From Synchiropus splendidus (taxonomy: Eukaryota; Chordata; Actinopteri; Syngnathiformes; Callionymidae), in NCBI RefSeq assembly GCF_027744825.2, contig NW_026527056.1, forward strand, positions 1,240,001 to 1,304,000: 64,000 bases of DNA, given 5' to 3'. Shown here piece by piece: positions 35,688 through 45,307 of the stretch (position 1 is its first letter; every line of letters begins with the position of its first letter). The translations under genes were made by a program, and so were the position numbers. Below the pieces are notes generated by a model, which made no database searches, was not told where the DNA came from, and saw only the letters and a list, made by a program, of their open reading frames with translations.

Positions 35688-37385
35688 TGCCATAACTTTG
35701 CAGGAAACTTCAGAATATGAAATTTTAACCTCCCACTATTGCAGAAAGGGTCTGTCTTGTTGTTGCACATCAAATCTAAGCTGTCTGAAGTGTTTTTCCA
35801 AAGTTATCAACATTTTCATGTTTGGCGTTCCGGAATCGACCTTATCTCAGGCTGAAAACGCCTTTTACACATTGTTTCATAACTTTGCAGAGAAGCTTCA
35901 GAACATCAAATTTTCACCTCCCACTATAGTAGAAAGGGTTTTTCTAGTAGTTGCACATCAAATCTAAGCTGTCTGAAGTGTTTTTCCAAAGTTATCAACA
36001 TTTTTTATGTTTGGCGTACCCGAACCCACCTTCTCTCAGGCTGAAAACGCCTTTACTGCAATGTGCCAAAACTTTGCAGGGAAGCTTCAGAACATGAAAC
36101 TTACAACTCCCACTATAGCAGAATGGGTCTTTCTTGTAGTTGCACATCAAATCTAAGCTGTCTGAAGTGTTTTTCGAAAGGTATCAACATTTTTATGTTT
36201 GGCGTTCCGGAACCCACCTAATCTCAGGCTGAAAACGCGTTTTCCGCATTGTGCCATAACTTCTCAGGGAAGCTACAGAACACGAAATGTTCACCTCCCA
36301 CTATAGCAGAAAGGGTCTTTCTCGTAGTTGCACATCAAATCTAAGCTGTCTGAAGTGTTTTTCGAAAGAGATAAACATTTTTATTGTTTGGTATTCCGAA
36401 ACCCACCTTATCTCAGGCTAAAAACGCGTTTTCTGCATTGTGCCAAAACTTTGCAGGAAAGCTTCAGAACATGAAATTTTCTACTCCCACTATAGCAGAA
36501 AGGGTCTTTCTAGTAGTTGCACATCAAATCTAAGCTGTCTGAAGTGTTTTTCCACAGTTATCAACATTTTTATGTTTGGCGTTCTGGAACCCACCTTATC
36601 TCAGGCTGAAAACGCGTCTTCTGCATTGTGCCATAACTTTGCAGGGAAGCTTCAGAACATGAAATTTTAAACTTGCGCTACAGCAGAATAGGTCTTTCTC
36701 GTAGTTGGACATCAAATCTAAGCTGTTTGAAGTGTTTTTCCAAAGTTATCAACATTTTAATGTTTGGCGTTCTGGAACCCACCTTATCTCAGTCTGAAAA
36801 CGTGTTTTTTGCATTGTGCCATAACTTTGCAGGGATGCCACAGAACATGAAATTTTCACCTGCCGCTATAGTAGAAAGGGTCGTTCTAGTAGTTGCACTT
36901 CAAATCTAAGCTGTCTGAAGTGTTTTTCCAAAGTTATCAACATTTTTATGTTTGGCGTTCCGGGATCGACCTTCTCTCAGGCTGAAAACGCGTTTTCTGC
37001 ATTGTGCGATAACTTTGCAGGGAAGCTTCAGAACATGAAATTTTAAACTTGCGCTACAGCAGAATAGGTCTTTCTCGTAGTTGGACATCAAATCTAAGCT
37101 GTTTGAAGTGTTTTTCCAAAGTTATCAACATTTTAATGTTTGGCGTTCTGGAACCCACCTTATCTCAGTCTGAAAACGTGTTTTTTGCATTGTGCCATAA
37201 CTTTGCAGGGATGCCACAGAACATGAAATTTTCACCTGCCGCTATAGTAGAAAGGGTCGTTCTAGTAGTTGCACTTCAAATCTAAGCTGTCTGAAGTGTT
37301 TTTCCAAAGTTATCAACATTTTTATGTTTGGCGTTCTGGAACCCACCTTATCTCAGGCTGAAAACGCGTTTTCTCCATTGTGCCA
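35688..37385. repeat. 1,693-bp 9-mer HOR, copy 2
   Basis: Tandem copy of 33,995-35,687, including the internal 376-bp duplication, so the dimer was already duplicated when the 9-mer was copied. The last shared feature is GCGTTTTCTCCATTG, near 35,672 and 37,365. Confidence 0.9.
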
Positions 37386-39171
37386 TAACTTTGCAGGGAA
37401 GCTTCAGAACATGAAATTTTCACCTCCCACTATAGCAGAAAGGGTCTTTCTAGTACTTGCACATCAAATCTAAGCTGTCTGAAGTGTATTTCAAAAGTTA
37501 TCAACTTTTTTATGTTTGGCGTTCCGGAATCGACCTTATCTCAGGCTGAAAACGCGTTTTCGGAATTGTGGCATAACTTGGCAGGGAAGCTTCAGAAAAT
37601 GAAATTTCCACCTCCCACTATAGCAGAAAGGGTCTTTCTAGTAGTTGCACATCAAATCTAAGCTGTCTGATATGTTTTTCCAAAGTTATCTACTTTTTTC
37701 TGTTTGGCGTTCTGGAACCCACCTTATCTCAGTCTGAAAACGCGATTTCTGCATTGTGCCATAACTTTGCAGGGAAGCTTCAGAACATGAAATTTTCACA
37801 TCCCACTATAGCACAAAGGGTTTTTCTAGTAGTTGCACATCAAAGCTAAGCTGTCTGAAGTGTTTTTCCAAAGTTATCAACATTTTTATGTTTGGCGTTC
37901 TGAAATCAACCTCATCTCAGGCTGAAAACACGTTTTACGCATTGTGCCATAACTTTGTAGGGAAGCTTCAGAACATGATATTTTTACCTCCCACTACAGC
38001 AGAAAGGGTCTTTCTCGTTGTTGCACATCAAATCTAAGCTGTCTGAAGTGTTTTTCGAAAGTTTTCAACATTTTTTTTGTTTGGTGTTCCTGAATCGACC
38101 TTTTCTCAGGCCGAAAACGCGTTTTCTGCATTGTGCCATAACTTTGCAGGGAAGCTTCAGAGCATGAAATTTTAACCTGCCACTATAGCAGAAGTAGTCT
38201 TTCTAGTAGTTGCACATCAAATCTAAGCTGTCGAAATTGTTTTTCCAAAGTTATCAACATTTTTATGTTTGGCGTTCTGGAACCCACCTTATCTCAGGCT
38301 GAAAATGCGTTTTCTGCATTGTGCCAAAACTTTGTAGGTAAGCTCCAGAACATGACATTTTCTCCTCCCACTATAGCAGAAAGGGTCTTTCTAGTAGTTG
38401 CACATCAAATCTAAGCTGTCTGAAGTGTTTTTCCAAAGTTATCAACACTTTTATGTTTGGCGTTCCTGAATCGACCTTATCTCAGGCTGAAAACGCGTTT
38501 CTTCAATTGTGGCATAACTTTGCTGGGAAGCTTCAGAACATGAAATTTTCACCTCCCACTGTAGCAGAAAGGGTATTTCTAGTAGTTGCACATCAAATCT
38601 AAGCTCTCTGAAGTGTTTTTCCAAAGTTATCAACATTTTTATGTTTGGCGTTCTGGAATTGAACTTATCTCAGGCTGAAAACGAGTTTTACGCATTGTGC
38701 CATAACTTTGCAGCGAAGCTTCAGAACATGAAATTTTCACCTCCCGCTATAGCAGAAAGGGTCTTTCTCGTAGTTGCACATCAAATCTAAGCTGTCTGAA
38801 GTGTTTTTCGAAAGTTTTCAAAATTTTTATGTTTGGTGTTCCTGAATCGACCTTTTCTCAGGCTGAAAACGCGTTTTCTGCATTGTGCCATAACTTTGCA
38901 GGGAACCTTCAGAACATGAAATTTTCATATCCCACTATAGCAGAAAGGGTCTTTCTAGTAGTCTCACATCAAATCTAAGCTGTCTGAAGTGTTTTTCCAA
39001 AGTTATCAACATTTTAATGTTTGGAGTTCTGGAATCGACCTCATCTCAGGCTGAAAACGCCTTTTCTGCATTGTGCCATAACTTTGCAGGGAAGCTTTAG
39101 AACATCAAAATTTCACCTCCCACTATAGCAGAAAGGGTCTTTCTAGTTGGTGCACATCAAATCAAAGCTGT
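37386..39171. repeat. Monomeric, diverged satellite
   Basis: About 9.5 monomers without clear block structure. Private variants include GTTTTCGGAATTGTGGC, CTACTTTTTTCTG, AACATTTTTTTTGTTTGG and TTTCTTCAATTGTGG. Only satellite is seen. Confidence 0.8.
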
Positions 39172-41260
39172 TTGAAGTGTTTTTCCAAAGTTATCAACAC
39201 TTTTATGTTTGGCGTTCCGGAATCGACCTTATCTCAGGCTGAAAACACGATTTACGATTTCTGCCATAACTTTGCAGGGAAGCTTCAGAACATGAAATTT
39301 TCATATCCCACTATAGCAGAAAGGGTCTTTCTAGTAGTCTCACATCAAATCTAAGCTGTCTGAAGTGTTTTTCCAAAGTTATCAACATTCTTATGTTTGG
39401 CGTTCCGGAATCAACCTTATCTGAGGCTGAAAACGCGTTTTACGCATTGTGCCATAACTTTGCAGGAAAGCTTCAGAACATGAAATATTCGCCTCCCACT
39501 ATAGCAGATAGGGTCTTTCTAGTAGTTGCACATCAAATCTAAGCTGTCTGAAGTGTTTTTCCAACGTTATCAACATTTTTATGTTTGGCGTTCTGGAACC
39601 CACCTTATCTGAGGCTGAAAACGCGTTTTCTGCATTGTGCCATAACTTTGCAGAGAAGCTTCAGAACATGAAATTTTCACCTCCCACTATAGCAGAAAGG
39701 GTCTTTCTAGTAGTTGCACATCAAATCTAAGCTGTCTGAAGTGTTTTTCCAAAGTTATCAACATTCTAATGTTTGGCGTTCCGGAATCAACCTTATCTCA
39801 GGCTGAAAACGCGTTTTACGCATTGTGCCATAACTTTGCAGGAAAGCTTCAGAACATGAAATTTTCAACTCCCACTATAGCAGAAAGGGTCTTTCTAGTA
39901 GTTGCACATCAAATCTAAGCTGTCTGAAGTGTTTTTCCAAAGTTATCAATATTTTTATGTTTGGCGTTCCGGAATCGACCTTATCTCAGGCTGAAAACGC
40001 GTTTCCTGCATTGTGGCACAACTTTGCAGGGAAGCTTCAGAACATGAAATTTTCACCTCCCACAGTAGCAGAAAGGGTCTTTCGAGTAGTTGCACATCAA
40101 ATCTAAGCTGTCTGAAGTGTTTTTCCAAAGTTATCAACACTTTTATGTTTGGCGTTCCGGAATCGACCTTATCTCAGGCTGAAAACACGATTTACGATTT
40201 CTGCCATAACTTTGCAGGGAAGCTTCAGAACATGAAATTTTCATATCCCACTATAGCAGAAAGGGTCTTTCTAGTAGTCTCACATCAAATCTAAGCTGTC
40301 TGAAGTGTTTTTCCAAAGTTATCAACATTCTTATGTTTGGCGTTCCGGAATCAACCTTATCTGAGGCTGAAAACGCGTTTTACGCATTGTGCCATAACTT
40401 TGCAGGAAAGCTTCAGAACATGAAATATTCGCCTCCCACTATAGCAGATAGGGTCTTTCTAGTAGTTGCACATCAAATCTAAGCAGTCTGAAGTGTTTTT
40501 CCAACGTTATCAACATTTTTATGTTTGGCGTTCTGGAACCCACCTTATCTGAGGCTGAAAACGCGTTTTCTGCATTGTGCCATAACTTTGCAGAGAAGCT
40601 TCAGAACATGAAATTTTCACCTCCCACTATAGCAGAAAGGGTCTTTCTAGTAGTTGCACATCAAATCTAAGCTGTCTGAAGTGTTTTTCCAAAGTTATCA
40701 ACATTCTAATGTTTGGCGTTCCGGAATCAACCTTATCTCAGGCTGAAAACGCGTTTTACGCATTGTGCCATAACTTTGCAGGAAAGCTTCAGAACATGAA
40801 ATTTTCAACTCCCACTATAGCAGAAAGGGTCTTTCTAGTAGTTGCACATCAAATCTAAGCTGTCTGAAGTGTTTTTCCAAAGTTATCAATATTTTTATGT
40901 TTGGCGTTCCGGAATCGACCTTATCTCAGGCTGAAAACGCGTTTCCTGCATTGTGGCACAACTTTGCAGGGAAGCTTCAGAACATGAAATTTTCACCTCC
41001 CACAGTAGCAGAAAGGGTCTTTCGAGTAGTTGCACATCAAATCTAAGCTGTCTGAAGTGTTTTTCCAAAGTTATCAACACTTTTATGTTTGGCGGTCCGG
41101 AATCGACCTTATCTCAGGCTGAAAACACGATTTACGCATTCTGCCATAACTTTGCAGGGAAGCTTCAAAACATGAAATTTTCATATCCCACTATAGCAGA
41201 AAGGGTCTTTCTAGTAGTCTCACATCAAATCTAAGCTGTCTGAAGTGTTTTCCCAAAGTT
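39172..41260. repeat. 940-bp pentamer HOR, two copies plus one monomer
   Basis: Copies at 39,172-40,111 and 40,112-41,051 are spaced exactly 5 x 188 and almost identical; the one difference I noticed past the first bases is AAGCTG versus AAGCAG near 39,543/40,483. A third copy begins at 41,052 and lasts about one monomer, with more differences (GGCGGTCCGG, TTCAAAACATG). Markers: CAACACTTTTATG, AAAACACGATTTACG, TCATATCCC, TAGTCTCACATC, ACATTCTTATG, ATATTCGCC, TCTGAGGC. Confidence 0.9.
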
Positions 41261-42900
41261 ATCATATTTTTTTGTTTGGCGTTCCGGAACCCACCTTATC
41301 TCAGGCTGAAAACTCGTTTTCTGCATTGAGCCATAACTTTGCAGTGAAGCTTCAGAACATGAAATTTTCATATCCCACTATAGCAAAAAGGGTCTTTCTA
41401 GTAGTTGCACGTCAAATGTAAGCTGTCTGAAGTGTTTTTCCAAAGTTATCAACATTTTTATGTTTGGCGTTCCGAAATCCACCTTATCTCACTCTGTAAG
41501 CGCGTTTTCTGCATTGTGCCATACCTTTGGAGGAAAGCTTCAGAACATGAAATTTTAACCTGCCACCATAGCAGAAAGGGTCCTTCTAGTATTTGCACAT
41601 CAAATCTAACCTGTCTGAAGTGTTTTTCCAAAGTTATCAACAGTCTTATGTTTGGCGTTACGTAATCAACCTTATCTCAGGCTCAAAACGCGTTCTCTGC
41701 ATTGTGCCATCACTTTGCAGGGAAACTTCAGAACATGAAATTTTCACCTCCCACTATAGCAGAAAGGGTGTTTCTAGTAGTTGCACATCAAATCTAAGAT
41801 GTCTGAAGTGTGTTTTCAAAGTTATCATATTTTTATGTTTGGCTTTCCGGAATTGACCTTGTCTCATGCTGAAAACGAGTTTTCTGCATTGTGCCATAAC
41901 TTTGCAGGGAAGCTTCAGAACATGACATTTAAACATCCCACTATAGCAGAAAGGGTTTTTCTAGTAGTTGCACATCAAATCTAAGCTGTCTGAAGTGTTT
42001 TTCCAAAGTTATCTACATTTTTATGTTTGGCGTTCCGGAATCGACCTTATCTCAGGCTGAAAACGCGTTTTCTGCATTGTGCCATAACTTTGCAGGAAAG
42101 CTGCAGAATATGAAATTTTCACCTCCCACTATAGCATAAAGGGTCTCTCTAGTAGTTGCACATCAAATCTAACCTGTCTGAAGTGTTTTTCCAAAGTTAT
42201 CAACATTTTCATGTTTGGCGTTCCGGAATCGACCTTATCTCAGGCTGAAAACGCGTTTTCTGCATTGTGCCATAACTTTGCAGGGAAGCTTCAGAAGATG
42301 AAATTTTCACCTCCCACTATAGCAGAAAGGGTCTTTCTAGTAGTTGCAGATCAAATCTAAGCTGTCTGAAATGTTTTTCCAAAGTTATCAACATTTTTAT
42401 GTTTGCCGTTCTGGAACCCACCTCATCTCAGGCTGAAAAAGTGTTTTCTGCTTTGTGCCATAACTTTGCAGGGAAGCTTCAGAACATGACATTTTCACCT
42501 CCCACTATATCAGAAAGGGTCTTTCTAGTAGTTGCTCGTCAAATCTAAGCTGTCTGAAGTGTTTTTCGAAAGTTATCAACATTTTTATGTTTGGCGTTCC
42601 GGATCGCACCTTATTGAAAACGCCTTTTCTGCATTGTGCCATAACTTTGCAGGGAAGCTTCTGAACATGACATTTAAACATCCCACTATAGCAGAAAGGG
42701 TCTTTCTAGTAGTTGCACATCAAATGTAAGCTGTCTGAAGTGTTTTTCCAAAGTTCTCAACATTTTAATGTTTGGCGTTCTGGAACCCACCTTATCTCAG
42801 TCTGAAAACGTGTTTTCTGCATTGTGCCATAACTTTGCGGGGAAGCTTCAGAACATGAAATTTTCACCTACCGCTATAGTAGAAAGGGTCTTTCTAGTAG
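41261..42900. repeat. Monomeric, diverged satellite with indels
   Basis: About nine monomers with frequent private variants, including small deletions in the TTATCAACATTTTTATG block (TTATCATATTTTT near 41,261 and 41,822) and the 181-bp deletion monomer at 42,596. Only satellite is seen. Confidence 0.8.
42596..42622. repeat. 7-bp-deletion monomer variant
   Basis: The part from GTTCCGG to AAAACG is 27 bp instead of the usual 34 (CTCAGGC is missing or rearranged; reads GGATCGCACCTTATTG). The same variant is at 48,841-48,867, 49,961-49,987 and 50,892-50,918. All four share the unusual GGATCGC, so they descend from one event. Confidence 0.85.
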
Positions 42901-43290
42901 TTGCACATCAAATCTACGCTGTCTGAAGTGTTTTTCCAAAGTTATCAACATTTTTTTGTTTGGCGTTCCAGAATCGACTTTATCTCAGGCTGAAAACGCC
43001 TTTTACACATTGTTTCATAACTTTGCAGGGAAGCTTCAGAACATCAAATTTTCACCTCCCACTATAGTAGAAAGGGTCTTTCTAGTAGTTGCACATCAAA
43101 TCTACGCTGTCTGAAGTGTTTTTCCAAAGTTATCAACATTTTTTTGTTTGGCGTTCCAGAATCGACTTTATCTCAGGCTGAAAACGCCTTTTACACATTG
43201 TTTCATAACTTTGCAGGGAAGCTTCAGAACATCAAATTTTCACCTCCCACTATAGTAGAAAGGGTCTTTCTAGTAGTTGCACATCAAATC
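42901..43290. repeat. Apparently identical adjacent monomer pair
   Basis: Two neighbouring monomers at 188-bp spacing share the same private variants (AATCTACGCTG, ATTTTTTTGTTTGG, TCCAGAATCGACTTTATC, CACATTGTTTCATAAC, ACATCAAATTTTC, ATAGTAG). I saw no difference between them over their length. This is a single-monomer tandem duplication. Confidence 0.88.
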
Positions 43291-44674
43291 TAAGCTGTCT
43301 GAAGTGTTTTTCCAAAGTTATCAACATTTTTATGTTTGGCGTGCCGGAATCGACTTTATCTCAGGCTGAAAACGCGTTTTTCGCATTGTGCCATAACTTT
43401 GCAGGGAAGCCTCAGAACATGAAATTTTCAAATCCCTCTATAGCAGAAAGGGTCTTTCTAGTAGTTGCCCATCAAATCTAAGCTGTCTGAAGTGTTTTTT
43501 CAAAGTTATGATATTTTTATGTTTGGCGTTCCTCAATTGACCTTGTCTCATGCTGAAAACGCGTTTTCTGCATTGTGCCATAACTTTGCAGGGAAGCTTC
43601 AGAACATGAAATTTTCAACTCCCACTATAGCAGAAAGGCTTTTTCCAGTAGTTGCACATCAAATCTAAGCTGTCTGAAGTGTTTTTCCAAAGTTGTCAAC
43701 ATTTTTATGTTTGGCGTTCTGGAACCCGCCTTATCTCAGGCTGAAAACGCATTTTCTGCATTGTGCCATAACTTTGGAGGGAAACTTCAGAACATGAAAT
43801 ATTCACCTCCAACTATAGCAGAAAGGTTCTTTCGAGTAGTTGCACATCAAATCTAAGCTGTTTGAAGTGTTTTTCCAAAGTTAACACAGTTTTTATGTTT
43901 GGCGTTCCAGAATCGACCTTATCTCAGGCTGAAAACGCGTTTTACGCATTGTGCCATAACTTTGCAGGGAAGCTTCAGAAAATGAAATTTCCACCTCCCA
44001 CTATAGCAGAAAGGGTCTTTCTAGTAGTTGCACATCAAATCTAAGCTGTCTGAAGTGTTGTTCCAAAGTTATCAACATTTTTACGTTTGGCGTTCCGGAA
44101 TCGACCTTATCTCAGGCTGAAAACACGTTTTACGCATTGTGCCATAACTTTGCAGGGACGCTTCAGCACATGAAATTTTCACCTCCCACTATAACAGAAA
44201 GGGTCTTTCTAGTAGTTGCACATCAAATCTAAGCTGTCTGAAGTGTTGTTCCAAAGTGATCAACATTTTTACGTTTGGCGTTTCGGAACCCACCTTATCT
44301 CAGGCTGAAAACGTGTTTTCTGCACTGTGCCATAACTTCTCAGGGAAGCTTCAGAACATGAAATGTTCACCTCCCACTATCGCAGAAAGGGTCTTTCTCG
44401 TAGTTGCACATCAAATCGAAGCTGTCTGAAGTGTTTTTCCAAAGTTATCAACATTTTTATGTTTGGCGTTCCGGAACCCGCCTTATCTCAGGCTGAAAAC
44501 GCGTTATCTGCATTGTGTCATACCTTTGCAGGGAAGCTTCAGAAAATGAAATTTTCACCTCCCACTATAGCAGAAAGGGTCTTTCTAGTAGGTGCACATC
44601 AAATCGAAGCTGTCTGAAGTGTTTTTCCAAAGTTATCAACTTTTTTATGTTTGCCGTTCCGGAATCGACCTTAT
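43291..44674. repeat. Monomeric satellite up to the LTR insertion
   Basis: About seven monomers. Those at 44,037-44,410 have GTTGTTCC and ACGTGTTTTC variants like the left-hand HOR zone, and the last has TTTGCCGTTCC. The final monomer is cut at TTATCTCAG by the insertion. Confidence 0.82.
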
Positions 44675-44679
44675 CTCAG
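44675..44679. repeat. Target-site duplication CTCAG, left copy
   Basis: CTCAG directly precedes the TG end of the inserted element, and CTCAG directly follows the CA end at 45,303-45,307. The normal satellite has one CTCAG at this place (TTATCTCAGGCTG), so the second copy was made by the insertion. Five base pairs is a usual size for retroviral-type integrases. Confidence 0.92.
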
Positions 44680-44774
44680 TGTTTGGTTTTAACCCTTTGA
44701 TTGCTGGTGAGAAGAGTATTGACCGCTGCAGCTTTCCGGTCAGAGAACTGGAGTCTTCAGATGAATTCCAAACT

Positions 44775-44780
44775 TTTATT
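44775..44780 (-). promoter_or_regulatory. Candidate polyadenylation signal AATAAA in the LTR
   Basis: Minus-strand AATAAA at LTR positions 523-528 when the LTR is read from 45,302. It is followed by a GTTTGG stretch. The position near the R/U5 boundary, with about 95 bp of U5 after it, is typical of LTR elements and is the main evidence for orientation. Confidence 0.5.
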
Positions 44781-45120
44781 TCTGAGATGGGTGCAATGAT
44801 CAACAGGAAGTTTCTATAAACAACATAATCACAGTGAGATCAGAACTGTATAAAACGGTAGTGCAGTGCACAAACTAAGTCATTCAAATCACACAAACAC
44901 GCGAGTTCTTCATCATCTTTAACACTTAAACAATCCCAACCACACAGCTGTTTCACCCGGACACATACACACGTAAACAGCAAAGCGCGACACAGCAATG
45001 GTGACTGCCCTGCTCCGTAACTTCAACCAACCACCCGAACCGTAAAAGTGAAAGTAAACATCGCTCCGCACTCACTATCACACATGCAGCAACAATGACC
45101 GCCCGCAATAACTATTTACA

Positions 45121-45146
45121 ATATATATATATATATATATATATAT
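45121..45146. repeat. (AT)13 microsatellite inside the LTR
   Basis: Twenty-six bases of perfect AT dinucleotide repeat, at LTR positions 157-182 in the preferred minus orientation. It could double as a TATA-like element of the U3 promoter. It is likely length-polymorphic between individuals. Confidence 0.9.
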
Positions 45147-45302
45147 GAGAACGGAAACTCACATCGTCAGCGACTTCCATGAACCTGCAGAAGAACATGC
45201 GGAAAAGTACGTGTAACTGTTATTCTCTGCTGAACTTACGTAACTACCGTAATTACTCGGGCAGCCACGGAAACAGCGCTGCAGTGAGAGGAATTCTCAA
45301 CA

Positions 45303-45307
45303 CTCAG
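45303..45307. repeat. Target-site duplication CTCAG, right copy
   Basis: Direct repeat of 44,675-44,679, immediately after the CA end of the element. It is continued by GCTGAAAAC, the normal next bases of the satellite monomer. Confidence 0.92.

Larger units (their letters stand above)
1..44679. repeat. 188-bp satellite array, left part (~238 monomers)
   Basis: Continuous head-to-tail tandem repeat with a unit near 188 bp. The same landmarks return every 187-189 bp: AAGCTT, CTCCCACTATAGCAGAAAGG, CATCAAATCTAAGC, TTATCAACATTTTTATG, GGCGTTCCGGAA, CTTATCTCAGGCTG and AACGCGTTTTCTGC. Every monomer I followed is in the same orientation, and I saw no unrelated sequence before 44,680. Monomers differ by scattered substitutions and a few short indels, and they group into recognisable subtypes (for example GGAACCCACC versus GGAATCGACC after the CCGG, or GGGAATCTTC in place of GGGAAGCTTC). 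The length and organisation fit a centromeric or pericentromeric satellite, but location is inference. The array begins before base 1, so its left edge is not visible. No gene is supported in this stretch. Confidence 0.98.
44680..45302 (-). mobile_element. Solo LTR (623 bp) inserted in a satellite monomer
   Basis: A 623-bp block unrelated to the satellite, starting TGTTTGG and ending TCTCAACA, so it has TG...CA ends within a short inverted repeat TGTT...AACA. It is flanked by a 5-bp direct repeat CTCAG. No internal gag or pol sequence and no second LTR are present, so it fits a solo LTR left by recombination between two LTRs. On the minus strand an AATAAA lies 95 bp before the 3' end (44,780-44,775) and an (AT)n tract lies in the 5' third, the order expected for U3-R-U5; the plus strand shows no AATAAA. 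Minus orientation is therefore preferred. It is visibly richer in CpG than the satellite. The superfamily (Gypsy, BEL/Pao, Copia or endogenous retrovirus) cannot be decided without internal sequence. A non-autonomous TG/CA element is the main alternative. Confidence 0.85.

Noticed and set aside
34980..37285. Recurrent 78-codon frames at 34,980, 35,356, 36,673 and 37,049 as a conserved gene family
   Set aside because: They are the same dimer and 9-mer block copied four times. Identity follows from recent DNA duplication, not from protein constraint.
1..44679. CRISPR array
   Set aside because: The repeats are contiguous 188-bp units with no unique spacers and no cas genes. Variation is spread over the whole unit.
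44592..44819. Open frame of 75 codons crossing the satellite/LTR border
   Set aside because: It begins in satellite and ends inside the LTR. A frame created by the insertion junction has no support as a gene.
44849..44855. TATAAAA on the plus strand as an LTR promoter
   Set aside because: Possible by sequence, but no plus-strand AATAAA follows it in the element, whereas the minus strand has AATAAA in the expected place. Kept only as a weak alternative orientation.
45031..45042. Pol III box-B-like sequence on the minus strand (GGTTCGGGTGG), suggesting a SINE
   Set aside because: The match to the box B consensus is incomplete and no box A or A-rich tail was seen. TG/CA ends with a 5-bp target duplication fit an LTR better.
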